Source of the DNA: CAZHLD01 sp964533185
GTDB lineage: Bacteria; Acidobacteriota; Terriglobia; Acidiferrales; UBA7541
Direction: 5' to 3'
Assembly: GCA_964533185.1 (NCBI GenBank)
Contig: CAZHLD010000099.1
Location: forward strand, 1 to 7,317
DNA: 7,317 nucleotides
A program made the translations under genes and the position numbers. Shown here piece after piece: positions 1 to 5,729 of the stretch; position 1 is the first letter of the stretch, and every line of letters begins with the position of its first letter. The notes under the pieces are model-generated. The model was not told the DNA's origin and made no database searches. It saw only the letters and a list, made by a program, of their open reading frames with translations.

Positions 1-39
1 ATCGTCCATGCGAATGGTCAATTCTTTCGTGGTAGGCAT
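1..39 (-). CDS. N-terminus of a minus-strand protein, possibly an ACT-domain protein (partial)
   Basis: Reading the minus strand from 39 gives MPTTKELTIRMDD and then the window ends. A good Shine-Dalgarno GGAGG lies at 49-53, nine bases before the ATG, so this is very likely a real start. The short N-terminus resembles acidobacterial ACT-domain proteins, which begin in this style and continue into an RPG-type ACT motif, but that motif would lie outside the window and cannot be seen. ACT domains usually bind small ligands such as amino acids. The gene is separated from the upstream nrdJ unit by a probable terminator and about 160 nt, so it probably has its own promoter. Confidence is good for a gene start and low for the family. 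Confidence 0.55.
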   Translation of the reverse strand, partial: MPTTKELTIRMDD

Positions 40-67
40 GTGCGAGGACCTCCATTCAGTTCGTCTC

Positions 68-90
68 CGGGAACGCAGGGTTCGTTCCCG
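68..90. repeat. Perfect 8-bp hairpin in the 5' region of the left-edge gene
   Basis: CGGGAACG (68-75) and CGTTCCCG (83-90) are exact reverse complements around a 7-nt loop. It lies 15 nt upstream of the Shine-Dalgarno of the minus-strand gene starting at 39, so it would probably be in that gene's leader. There is no T-tract on either side, so it is not a typical terminator. Its role is unknown. Confidence 0.4.
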
Positions 91-136
91 ACGGGCCGCT
101 GCATTGCGCCTCAGCCCAATTGCTGCGGAGATGATA

Positions 137-153
137 CGTCCGCGCTGCGGACG
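137..153. repeat. Perfect 7-bp hairpin, GCT loop
   Basis: CGTCCGC (137-143) and GCGGACG (147-153) pair perfectly around three bases. It is in the 234-nt stretch between the terminator region and the gene starting at 39. No T-run follows on either strand. It could be a leader structure or a protein-binding palindrome; no function can be assigned. Confidence 0.35.
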
Positions 154-200
154 ATTCAAGTCGCAGCGGGTTGCGCCACGCGGGGTCAGCGGAGCTGTTA

Positions 201-235
201 GAAAAATGTAGGGTCACGCCGTGGCGTGCCCCTAC
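201..235 (-). terminator. Palindromic repeat acting as probable rho-independent terminator
   Basis: GTAGGGTCACGCC (208-220) and GGCGTGCCCCTAC (223-235) form a 13-bp stem with one mismatch and a two-base gap, so the real loop is probably larger. On the minus strand the stem is followed directly by ATTTTTC (207-201), the layout of an intrinsic terminator. It lies 38 nt past the stop of the gene at 274-615, at the right place to end an nrdJ-containing transcript. The stem belongs to the repeat family also seen at 4089, 4150 and 5970, so a dispersed repeat seems to supply the terminator here. Confidence 0.65.
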
Positions 236-273
236 GCATTGAAGTCCGTGCCTGCCAGAAAGACCTGAACTAT

Positions 274-615
274 TTATCTAGCGCTGAAGCCTATTGCGGT
301 CTTTTGGCCCGACATCTGGATTTCGAAAAACTTCAACAACCCGTCAATCTTCATCATCAGGTAGGCCCGGTCACATTCCAGCGTATCGCCGTACTGCACC
401 TTACCGGTCCTTGTGTTCCAACTGACGACGAGAGGCTTGAGTTCCTCCCGTGGGATCCAAAAACTGCCCAAGCTGACTCCAGAAACCTGCTCCAAAAGCT
501 CCAAGATTTGGTGGAATTCCTGAACAAACTTCTCTTCAGCCGAAGATCCATCGGGGAGATTCGCTTTCAATGCGCCTAGTCTCGCGTAGGCTAGGTCAAC
601 CTTTTCATCTTGCAT
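274..615 (-). CDS. Small hypothetical protein, second gene of the nrdJ unit
   Basis: The gene encodes 113 residues, mostly helical and acidic at the start (MQDEKVDLAYARLGALKANL), with a later segment DRAYLMMKIDGLLKFFE. That C-terminal pattern, a charged pair followed by a K-[IL]-D-x-[IL]-L-x-[FY]-F helix, recalls short uncharacterised proteins I have seen in Acidobacteriota, but I know no named family. It has no signal peptide, membrane segment or metal motif. Two ATGs are possible, at 621 and 615. The second is preferred because AGGA at 622-625 sits six bases upstream of it and only touches the first. This Shine-Dalgarno overlaps the nrdJ stop codon (624-626), so translation is probably coupled to nrdJ. 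Base composition is near 50% G+C with many A/T third positions, unlike the very GC-rich codons of nrdJ, hinting at a separate origin. A role tied to nucleotide reduction is suggested only by position. Confidence 0.7.
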   Translation of the reverse strand: MQDEKVDLAYARLGALKANLPDGSSAEEKFVQEFHQILELLEQVSGVSLGSFWIPREELKPLVVSWNTRTGKVQYGDTLECDRAYLMMKIDGLLKFFEIQMSGQKTAIGFSAR

Positions 616-623
616 TGTCATTC

Positions 624-3386
624 CTAGCTGCAACCGGAGGTGGTGCCGCAGTTGGCGCACTTATAGCAGGAGCCGTTGGGCAGCATCAACATGCCGCACA
701 CCTGGCAGATCATCGCCGCGTCCACCGCGTACTGACGCGGCGCCGCCGGTGCGGGGTTCATACCCGGCAACGGCATTTCCGTGCCGACCGGGCCGTTCGG
801 CAGCCAGTAGCCGACGGAGATGAACCGTCCGCCCAGCCACCGCGCGATGTAGTCCAGCACGGAGTGCGCGTAAGGGATCGACGGGTTGCCGGTGTAGCCC
901 GAGGGCTCAAACCGCGTGTTCATCAGTTTGTCCACCAGCGCCTTCAGCGGCACGCCGTACTGCAAGCCGATGGACACCGAAAGCGCCACTCCGTCCATGA
1001 AGCCCGAGAGCGTGGAGCCTTCCTTGGCCATCTTGATGAAGATTTCGCCCGGCACGCCGCCTTCGTACATCCCCACGGTGATGTAGCCGTCGTGCCCGCC
1101 GATGGAAAACTTGTGCGTGATCGAGTTGCGCTCGCTGGGCAGCTTGCGGCGCTGCGCCCGCGCGAAGAGTTCCTGCTGCTCGGGCTGCGCCGGCACCTTC
1201 GCGGCGTCTTTCTTCGTGCCGCCCGCCGCCGAAAGCGGCTGGCTGCGCTTGGAGTTGTCGCGGTAGATGGCCACCGCCTTCAGCCCCAGCTTCCACGACT
1301 CGATGTACGCCCGCATGACCTCTTCGACCGTGGACTCCTCCGGCATATTGATCGTCTTGCTGATCGCGCCGGAAATAAACGGCTGCGCCGCGGCCATCAT
1401 CCATAGGTGCCCGTGCCAGGAGATCGCCCGCCCGCCGCCGGGCAGCGTCAGCGAGCAATCAAACACCGGCAGGTGCTCCGGCTTCAGCCACGGCGCGCCT
1501 TCGATCGTCCCGTTCCGGTCGATGAACGAGACGATGTCGTTGGACTGCTCCGGCGTGTACCCCAGCCGCAGCAGCGCCTGCGGCACCGTCTGGTTGACGA
1601 TCTTGATCAGCCCGCCGCCCACCAGCTTTTTGTGCTTCACCAGCGCGAGGTCCGGCTCGATGCCGGTGGTATCGCAGTCCATCATGAAGCCGATTGTGCC
1701 TGTCGGCGCCAGCACGGTCACCTGCGAGTTTTTATAGCCGTGCTTCTCGCCCAGGGCGAGCGCCGTGTCCCACGCGTCTTTTGCCGCGCCCAGCAGCGAC
1801 GCCGGCACGTTCTCCGACCGGATCGGACGCAACGCGTCGCGGTGCATGCGGACCACGTCCAGCATCGGCTCGCGGTTCGCGGCATAGCCCGCAAACGGCC
1901 CCAGCCGCTCAGCAATGCGCGCCGACTGCGCGTAGGCCTCGCCGCACATCAGCGCCGTGACCGCGCCGCACATGTCCCGCCCGCCTTCGGAATCGTACGG
2001 CAGCGCCAGCGACATCAGCAGCGCCCCCAGGTTGGCGTACCCCAGCCCCAGCGGCCGAAAGTCGTGCGAGTTTTTCGCGATGCGCTCGGTTGGGTAGCTG
2101 GCGTTATCCACCACGATTTCCTGCGCCGTGATGGTGACGTCCACCGCATTCCGCACAGCCTCCACGTCAAACTGCCCGTTCGGCCGCAGGAATTTCAGCA
2201 GGTTCAGCGACGCCAGGTTGCACGCCGTGTCGTCCAGGAACATGTACTCCGAGCACGGGTTGGACGCGTTGATTCGCGCCGTCGTCCTGCACGTGTGCCA
2301 GCGGTTCACCGTGGTGTCGTACTGCATCCCCGGGTCGCCGCAGTGCCACGCCGACTCCGCCATGCGGTGCAGCAGCTCCCGCGCCGGGAACTTGGCGTTG
2401 GGCTTGCCGTCGTTGACGTTCTTCGTCCACCAGTCGTGGTCGTCCTCCACCGCCTGCATGAACTCGTCGGTCACCCGCACCGAGTGGTTGGCGTTCTGGA
2501 AAAAGATCGAGGTGTAGGCCTCGCCGTCAATCGCCGGGTCGTACCCCTGCTCGATCAACACCTGGGCCTTGCGCTCCTCGCGCATTTTGCAGTCGATGAA
2601 CTCAATGATGTCCGGGTGGTCCACATTCAGGATCACCATCTTCGCCGCGCGGCGCGTCTTCCCGCCGCTCTTGATGACGCCGGCAAAGGCGTCAAAGCCC
2701 TTCATGAAGCTCACCGGCCCCGACGCGATGCCGCCGCCGGAAAGCGTTTCGTGGCTGCCGCGCAGCGAGGAAAAGTTCGTCCCCGTCCCCGAGCCCCACT
2801 TGAACAGCATCCCCTCGGTCTTGGCCAGGTTCATGATCGAGACCATATCGTCCTGCACCGAGTTGATAAAACACGCCGAGCACTGCGGCTTTTCCTGCAC
2901 GCCCACGTTGAACCACACCGGCGAGTTGAAGCTCATCTTCTGCTCGACCAGCAGGTGGGTCAGCTCGTCGCGGAATGCGTCGCGGTCCGCCGTCGTGGCG
3001 AAGTAGCCGCCATTCTCGCCCCACCCGACAATCGTGTTCACCACCCGGCCGATCAGTTGCCGCACCGAGCCTTCGCGCCCCGGCGTATCGATCTTCCCGT
3101 GGAAATACTTCGACGCCACGATGTTCGTTGCCGTCTGCGACCACGCCCTGGGCACCTCGACGCTCTCCTGCCGGAAGATCGTCTCGCCCTTCTCGTTGCC
3201 GATCAGCGCCGTGCGTCGCTCCCACTCCACGGCATCAAACGGGGAATTTTTCCCGTCGGTAAAATAGCGTTTGAATTCGAGCCCGCTCTTCGGTTTGGTT
3301 TCTGTGGTCACTGCTGTTTTTCCGTTGGGTTTGCCGCTCGTGACTTTTTCATCCAGCGCCATCTTTGCCGTCCGTGCATGGGCCAT
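624..3386 (-). CDS. nrdJ: Adenosylcobalamin-dependent (class II) ribonucleotide reductase
   Basis: The 920-residue protein is predicted to reduce ribonucleotides to deoxyribonucleotides in the cytoplasm with vitamin B12 as radical source, independent of oxygen. The NPCSE motif (376-380) carries catalytic radical Cys378 with Asn376 and Glu380. Cys389, eleven residues later, and Cys172 (in SACFIN) match the redox cysteine pair of Thermotoga-type NrdJ. PTGTIG (561-566) is the phosphate-binding loop, and SGTGTNFSSLRG (199-210) is a typical barrel segment. Residues ~752-850 (NSITHKFSIGG onward) fit the TSCPB domain. The tail holds Cys894, 897, 907, 910, 913 and 919: a likely zinc-ribbon-like cluster that may also relay electrons from thioredoxin to the active site. 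Length suits long bacterial NrdJ proteins. The start at 3386 has GGAGG (3392-3396) five bases upstream; ATG 3362 is less likely. All key residues are present, so the enzyme should be active. Likely controls are the promoter, leader and NrdR-like repeats upstream. Confidence 0.97.
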   Translation of the reverse strand: MAHARTAKMALDEKVTSGKPNGKTAVTTETKPKSGLEFKRYFTDGKNSPFDAVEWERRTALIGNEKGETIFRQESVEVPRAWSQTATNIVASKYFHGKIDTPGREGSVRQLIGRVVNTIVGWGENGGYFATTADRDAFRDELTHLLVEQKMSFNSPVWFNVGVQEKPQCSACFINSVQDDMVSIMNLAKTEGMLFKWGSGTGTNFSSLRGSHETLSGGGIASGPVSFMKGFDAFAGVIKSGGKTRRAAKMVILNVDHPDIIEFIDCKMREERKAQVLIEQGYDPAIDGEAYTSIFFQNANHSVRVTDEFMQAVEDDHDWWTKNVNDGKPNAKFPARELLHRMAESAWHCGDPGMQYDTTVNRWHTCRTTARINASNPCSEYMFLDDTACNLASLNLLKFLRPNGQFDVEAVRNAVDVTITAQEIVVDNASYPTERIAKNSHDFRPLGLGYANLGALLMSLALPYDSEGGRDMCGAVTALMCGEAYAQSARIAERLGPFAGYAANREPMLDVVRMHRDALRPIRSENVPASLLGAAKDAWDTALALGEKHGYKNSQVTVLAPTGTIGFMMDCDTTGIEPDLALVKHKKLVGGGLIKIVNQTVPQALLRLGYTPEQSNDIVSFIDRNGTIEGAPWLKPEHLPVFDCSLTLPGGGRAISWHGHLWMMAAAQPFISGAISKTINMPEESTVEEVMRAYIESWKLGLKAVAIYRDNSKRSQPLSAAGGTKKDAAKVPAQPEQQELFARAQRRKLPSERNSITHKFSIGGHDGYITVGMYEGGVPGEIFIKMAKEGSTLSGFMDGVALSVSIGLQYGVPLKALVDKLMNTRFEPSGYTGNPSIPYAHSVLDYIARWLGGRFISVGYWLPNGPVGTEMPLPGMNPAPAAPRQYAVDAAMICQVCGMLMLPNGSCYKCANCGTTSGCS

Positions 3387-3402
3387 TGCTGCCTCCGCGC
3401 AA

Positions 3403-3431
3403 GAGGGCCCCCGGGGAAAGGAGCAGCCCTC
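3403..3431 (-). promoter_or_regulatory. Hairpin next to the nrdJ ribosome binding site
   Basis: GAGGGC (3403-3408) and GCCCTC (3426-3431) form a six-pair stem, with a G+C-rich interior (CCCC next to GGGG) that could extend it. It ends six bases before the GGAGG of nrdJ. A stem this close to the ribosome binding site could influence ribosome access, but no alternative pairing that hides GGAGG was clearly found. There is no T-tract, so it is not a terminator. Confidence 0.3.
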
Positions 3432-3561
3432 CTAGTTTACCTCCAAGTGCGTGCTTGGGGGCGCCGCATCTGATTCTCCAGCAGACGCGACTCGATTCAG
3501 GTAGGAACTGCAGGGCACCACCGAAACTCGGAAAAAGTGGAAAGTGCTCCCCGCGTCTGGT

Positions 3562-3606
3562 GCGAATCGTACTCTCCCGCAATTTAAGCGGAAGGTACTC
3601 ACCCGC
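3562..3606. repeat. Tandem 19-nt hairpin repeat in the nrdJ leader
   Basis: Two copies, 3562-3580 (GCGAATCGTACTCTCCCGC) and 3588-3606 (GCGGAAGGTACTCACCCGC), match at 15 of 19 positions and are offset by 26 nt with an AT-rich spacer. As minus-strand RNA each can close with GCGG paired to CCGC or UCGC, leaving an 11-nt loop of the form G-W-GAGUAC-S-W-U. The stem difference keeps pairing (G-C versus G-U). Function is unknown; the match suggests two copies of a binding or structural module. Confidence 0.5.
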
Positions 3607-3617
3607 ACGCTGTGCGG
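3603..3617. repeat. Perfect 6-bp hairpin overlapping the tandem repeat
   Basis: CCGCAC (3603-3608) and GTGCGG (3612-3617) pair around three bases. The left arm shares CCGC with the second copy of the 19-nt hairpin repeat, so the two structures cannot form together. This gives a possible two-state switch in the nrdJ leader, but no evidence shows that switching occurs. Confidence 0.35.
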
Positions 3618-3634
3618 AAACTCTTCCCTGTGCA

Positions 3635-3663
3635 ATTTCAGGGTTTTGCTAGCAACCTGAAAT
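3635..3663. repeat. Inverted repeat ATTTCAGG/CCTGAAAT with inner palindrome
   Basis: ATTTCAGG (3635-3642) pairs with CCTGAAAT (3656-3663). In minus-strand RNA two more pairs (G-U and C-G) extend the stem to ten. The 13-nt centre contains the palindrome TTGCTAGCAA. Neither strand has a T-run after the stem, so it is not a standard terminator. It is one of the strongest structures in the nrdJ leader. Confidence 0.45.
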
Positions 3664-3677
3664 CGCTGGACTGGTCA

Positions 3678-3698
3678 TCGGCGGGGCTGGACCGCCGA
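3678..3698. repeat. Perfect 7-bp GC-rich hairpin in the nrdJ leader
   Basis: TCGGCGG (3678-3684) and CCGCCGA (3692-3698) are exact reverse complements around a 7-nt loop. As minus-strand RNA it would be very stable. No T-tract follows it. Together with the neighbouring stems it argues that this stretch is transcribed as structured RNA. Confidence 0.4.
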
Positions 3699-3816
3699 CG
3701 CTGGGGAAGCGGCTCTCCCTTCCTTATTCTCGGTTGTACCGGGCAGTCGGCGTGGTCGATCGGCTGGCCCTACCCGCGAGCGGGCCGTGCCACGGGTCTC
3801 CCGAATCTGGGCGGCC

Positions 3817-3844
3817 AGTATACGGCGCACGAAAAACTTGTCAA
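3817..3844 (-). promoter_or_regulatory. Strong sigma70-type promoter for nrdJ
   Basis: On the minus strand a perfect -35 TTGACA (3844-3839) is separated by 16 nt from TATACT (3822-3817), one base from the consensus -10. Predicted transcription starts near 3810. It reads toward nrdJ with no terminator recognised in between. Such a close consensus match in GC-rich DNA is unlikely to be chance, although 16 nt is one base shorter than ideal. Confidence 0.75.
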
Positions 3845-3863
3845 GAGAAAAGCACCGCTGCGA

Positions 3864-3909
3864 GCACAAAATGTTGTTGCAACGTGCCTAAAGTGTCCAG
3901 ATGTTGTGG
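3864..3909 (-). promoter_or_regulatory. Pair of NrdR-box-like sites upstream of the nrdJ promoter
   Basis: Two 16-nt sites, 3864-3879 (plus strand GCACAAAATGTTGTTG) and 3894-3909 (TGTCCAGATGTTGTGG), share ATGTTGT and are offset by 30 nt, about three helical turns. Against the published NrdR consensus acaCwAtATaTwGtgt, as I remember it, the strongly conserved C, A, A, T, T and G positions match in both sites. NrdR is the ATP/dATP-sensing repressor of ribonucleotide reductase genes and typically binds tandem boxes 31-32 bp apart. These lie 20 bp upstream of the -35 rather than over it. A looser third match (3925-3940) has one extra base between its halves. No nrdR gene is in the window. Confidence 0.45.
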
Positions 3910-4088
3910 TGCGGTTTCAAATCGGCACAAGTTCATTGTTTCCGCCAACAACTCTCATCAGCAGCTTCCAATCGTCAGTGACAAGAAGGTCCGCACCTTA
4001 ATCCCGCCTCTTGTGGCCAACGGCCAGCGACTCCTTTTCAGCTCTTCGTATCTTTTCCAGAACCGTTTGCATCCGCTGGATCGATCTC

Positions 4089-4116
4089 GTAGGGGCCCGA
4101 TGCATCGCGCCCTTTC
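4089..4116. repeat. Degenerate copy of the GTAGGGG palindrome family
   Basis: GTAGGGGCCCGAT (4089-4101) and ATCGCGCCCTTTC (4104-4116) pair at 10 of 13 positions around GC. Length and outer bases match the element at 208-235, though the inner bases differ (CGAT instead of CGCC), so it is a variant of the same kind of palindrome. It is intergenic, like all the others here. There is no adjoining T-run. Confidence 0.5.
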
Positions 4117-4149
4117 GTCGCTTCGCACCGGCCCCTTCATCTCTGTCAT

Positions 4150-4198
4150 GTAGGGGCACGCCACTTGTGGTGAGCTACGCCGAACCATGGCGCGCCCC
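4150..4198. repeat. Palindromic repeat with a 24-nt unit nested in its loop
   Basis: The left arm GTAGGGGCACGCCA (4150-4163) and right arm TGGCGCGCCCC (4188-4198) pair at 10 of 11 inner positions. The 24 nt between them (4164-4187) match the tandem 24-nt unit at 5848-5895 at 20 of 24 positions when rotated to the same phase (shared core GTGGTGAGC and GCCGAACCA). This looks like one repeat family inserted into, or templated within, another. It lies downstream of the DinB gene and outside any coding region. Confidence 0.55.
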
Positions 4199-4253
4199 GG
4201 TTCCAATCCCGACGACTTGTCGCTCAATTCTGTATTGCGCCCGGCTATGCCGG

Positions 4254-4808
4254 TCACTCGCTCCATGTTCCCAGCAACCGCCGCAGTAGCACCAACTGCC
4301 CCAGGTGGTACGCATTATGGTCCGCCACCAACAGCGCCTCGCGCAGGATGGTCTGCCCTTCGCCGTGCGGGATGCGCGCAAAGAGGTCGGTCTTCCGATC
4401 GCTCACCAACTGCTCCATCGCCTTCAGGTCCGCGCGGAACGCTTCCAGGCTCTTCTCCCACGCCGACGCATCCGGCGGCGCTTCCGTCTTCGGCCAGTAG
4501 CCCGACGGAAACTCCGGCGACACGTGCTTCGCATTCCGGCTGAACTCGAGGATGTCCCACTGCGCAATCCGCATGTGCTCCACCAGTTGCCACGCCGTGT
4601 GCGCCACGCCCCGACCCTTCGGGGCCGCCCCGGCCGGCTTCACTCCCCGCAACCGCTCCGGCCAGTCGCGCAGCACATCATCGAAGCTCAAGTGCGCATC
4701 GCTCCAATCGAGTAGCCCGACGAGTTGGGTCCGCAGCGCCCCGACCTGTCCGGGCAGCGCCTTCCCCGCTTTTGTGCCTGGCGAAGTTCTTGCCCGCCTT
4801 TTCTTCAT
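4254..4808 (-). CDS. DinB/YfiT-like four-helix-bundle protein
   Basis: The 184-residue protein fits the DinB-like superfamily: four-helix bundles that bind a divalent metal through three histidines. Some members are thiol-dependent transferases (bacillithiol or mycothiol); most are uncharacterised. Visible support is His78 in TAWQLVEHMRIAQWDILEF and the final-helix pair His164 and His168 in ADHNAYHLGQLVLLRRLLG, the usual H...HxxxH arrangement. The basic N-terminus (MKKRRARTSPGTKAGK) precedes the fold and is probably disordered. The chosen ATG at 4808 has AAGGA at 4812-4816, only three bases away; an upstream GTG at 4838 would add ten residues but has no better ribosome binding site. It is divergent from the HNH gene, with 189 nt between the starts. 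No substrate can be assigned and no partner gene is evident. Confidence 0.85.
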   Translation of the reverse strand: MKKRRARTSPGTKAGKALPGQVGALRTQLVGLLDWSDAHLSFDDVLRDWPERLRGVKPAGAAPKGRGVAHTAWQLVEHMRIAQWDILEFSRNAKHVSPEFPSGYWPKTEAPPDASAWEKSLEAFRADLKAMEQLVSDRKTDLFARIPHGEGQTILREALLVADHNAYHLGQLVLLRRLLGTWSE

Positions 4809-4930
4809 CCTTCCTTTTCTTCTCAGCACGACGAACACCTACCACGGAAGCCTCAACGGGCGCAACATTCGCATTCGCTCCTCTCCGGGCTGTCAGGATG
4901 ATTCCTTGCTCGTCCCTCTCCCTTGCATCT

Positions 4931-4959
4931 TTGTGTTATACTCGTATGTGACATATTAG
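4931..4959 (+). promoter_or_regulatory. AT-rich promoter region for the HNH gene
   Basis: A sharp AT-rich patch contains an extended -10 (TG-T-TATACT, 4934-4942) without a good -35. An alternative pair is TTGTGT (4931-4936), 17 nt, TATTAG (4954-4959). Either would start transcription 30-60 nt before the ATG at 4998. On the minus strand TATAAC (4940-4935) could serve the divergent DinB gene. Which is used cannot be decided from sequence. Confidence 0.4.
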
Positions 4960-4997
4960 CTTTTAGGTTCTACGGCCCCGTCCCAGGAGCCTCCCCT

Positions 4998-5708
4998 ATG
5001 CACCCTCGTTCCGCCGCCGCGCGACTTTGGGTGGACATCGAAGACCGCCTGATCCCTCTGCTCCGCCTCACCACGCACGAACGCGCCCTGTACTACCATC
5101 TGGTCCGCCGCACGCGCCTGGTCGGGCGCCGCCTGATCCGCGTTTCTCGACGCCGCATGGCCCGCGCCTCCGGCCTTTCCACCGCCACCGCCCGGCACTA
5201 TCTCCGCGTCTTGGCCCGCAAGCAATGCATTCGTTTTGTGGACCGCGGCCCCGACGGCTCTCTCGTCTCGGTTCTGCTCCCCGACGAAATCTTCGCCAAA
5301 CTCGGCCCCGCCGGGGCCCCGCCGGCGGACAATTCCCCGCTGGCTTCCCTTCCGCACCTCCTCGACCGCGACGCCGCCGGACAGCCTCGCGCCTGGCCCC
5401 GCTCGGATCATTTCCGCAACGACGAGTTCCGCACGCGCATCCTCAAACGCGACCGCCAACGCTGTTTCTATTGCCGCCAGCCGCTCCTTCCCGGCGATTG
5501 GACCCTCGACCATGTAGTCCCCGTCGTGCGCGGCGGCTCCGACCGCGCTTCCAATCTGGCCGCCTGCTGCGCCCGGTGCAACTGGGCCAAGGGACTCTCC
5601 TCCGCCGCAGACTTCCTCCGTGGCCTTCACGACAAAGGAGTGATTCCCCGGAAACAGCTTCACTCCCGCCTGAAAGCTCTAGCTTCACTTCTCGCCACTC
5701 ACGACTGA
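4998..5708 (+). CDS. Winged-helix/HTH protein fused to a C-terminal HNH endonuclease domain
   Basis: The protein has 236 residues. Residues ~10-97 form a DNA-binding region: helices around TTHERALYYHLVRR, then a helix-turn-helix (MARASGLSTATARHYLRVLARKQ, 54-76) and a wing (IRFVDRGPDGSLVSVLL). A proline/alanine-rich linker (~100-135) follows. The HNH nuclease domain (~142-200) has zinc pairs Cys156/Cys159 and Cys191/Cys194, the catalytic pair Asp171-His172 in LDHVVPVVRGGSD, Asn186, and the closing NWAKG. All expected residues are present, so it should be an active metal-dependent DNA nuclease; the winged helix may choose the site or regulate transcription. A basic tail ends the protein. The ATG at 4998 has AGGAG (4985-4989) eight bases upstream; an in-frame ATG at 4923 lies in the promoter patch and lacks a site. 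Homing, defence or mobile-element roles are all possible; no partner gene indicates which. Confidence 0.88.
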   Translation: MHPRSAAARLWVDIEDRLIPLLRLTTHERALYYHLVRRTRLVGRRLIRVSRRRMARASGLSTATARHYLRVLARKQCIRFVDRGPDGSLVSVLLPDEIFAKLGPAGAPPADNSPLASLPHLLDRDAAGQPRAWPRSDHFRNDEFRTRILKRDRQRCFYCRQPLLPGDWTLDHVVPVVRGGSDRASNLAACCARCNWAKGLSSAADFLRGLHDKGVIPRKQLHSRLKALASLLATHD

Positions 5709-5729
5709 CCACCCGCCACTGCTCTGTGC

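Larger units (their letters stand above)
3387..3810 (-). promoter_or_regulatory. Long structured 5' leader of nrdJ (inferred)
   Basis: From the predicted transcription start near 3810 to the nrdJ ATG there are about 420 nt with no convincing ORF. Read as minus-strand RNA, the region holds several perfect or near-perfect stems: a branched domain in 3742-3806 (for example GTGG with CCAC and GGCCC with GGGCC), 3678-3698, 3635-3663, 3603-3617, a 19-nt hairpin repeat (3562-3606), 3443-3458, and GAGGGC/GCCCTC (3403-3408 with 3426-3431), which ends six bases from the Shine-Dalgarno. I looked for a cobalamin riboswitch because of the B12-dependent enzyme but could not recognise its core. It could be a leader, a separate small RNA ending before nrdJ, or both. 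Confidence 0.4.
3941..4253. other. Gene-free stretch between DinB gene and nrdJ control region
   Basis: No ORF here has a convincing ribosome binding site, codon usage or recognisable product. The readable frames run through palindromic repeats and are probably chance. It contains small hairpins (AAGGT/ACCTT at 3986-3999; TGGCC/GGCCA at 4014-4026; CCGGC/GCCGG at 4241-4253, directly after the DinB stop codon) and the repeat cluster at 4089-4198. No clear T-tract terminator for the DinB gene was found, so some readthrough toward nrdJ is possible. Confidence 0.5.

Noticed and set aside
1407..3473. 688-codon open frame on the plus strand, antisense to nrdJ
   Set aside because: It is a by-product of the GC-rich codon use of nrdJ on the opposite strand. 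Its translation is Arg/Val/His-rich low-complexity protein with no recognisable domain, while the minus strand encodes a complete enzyme.
3387..3860. Cobalamin riboswitch before the B12-dependent enzyme
   Set aside because: GGGAGACCCG near 3790-3803 loosely recalls a B12 box, but it lies at the 5' end of the transcript instead of the 3' end of an aptamer, and the other conserved core segments were not found.
4196..4216. tRNA T-arm-like GGTTCCAATCCC
   Set aside because: The flanking bases cannot form the T stem, and no acceptor, D or anticodon arms are found around it.
3958..4266. 102-residue minus-strand ORF overlapping the DinB 3' end
   Set aside because: It runs through two palindromic repeats, has no good ribosome binding site and no family resemblance.
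4923..4997. Upstream ATG 4923 as start of the HNH protein
   Set aside because: It lies inside the AT-rich promoter patch without a ribosome binding site; ATG 4998 has AGGAG eight bases upstream.
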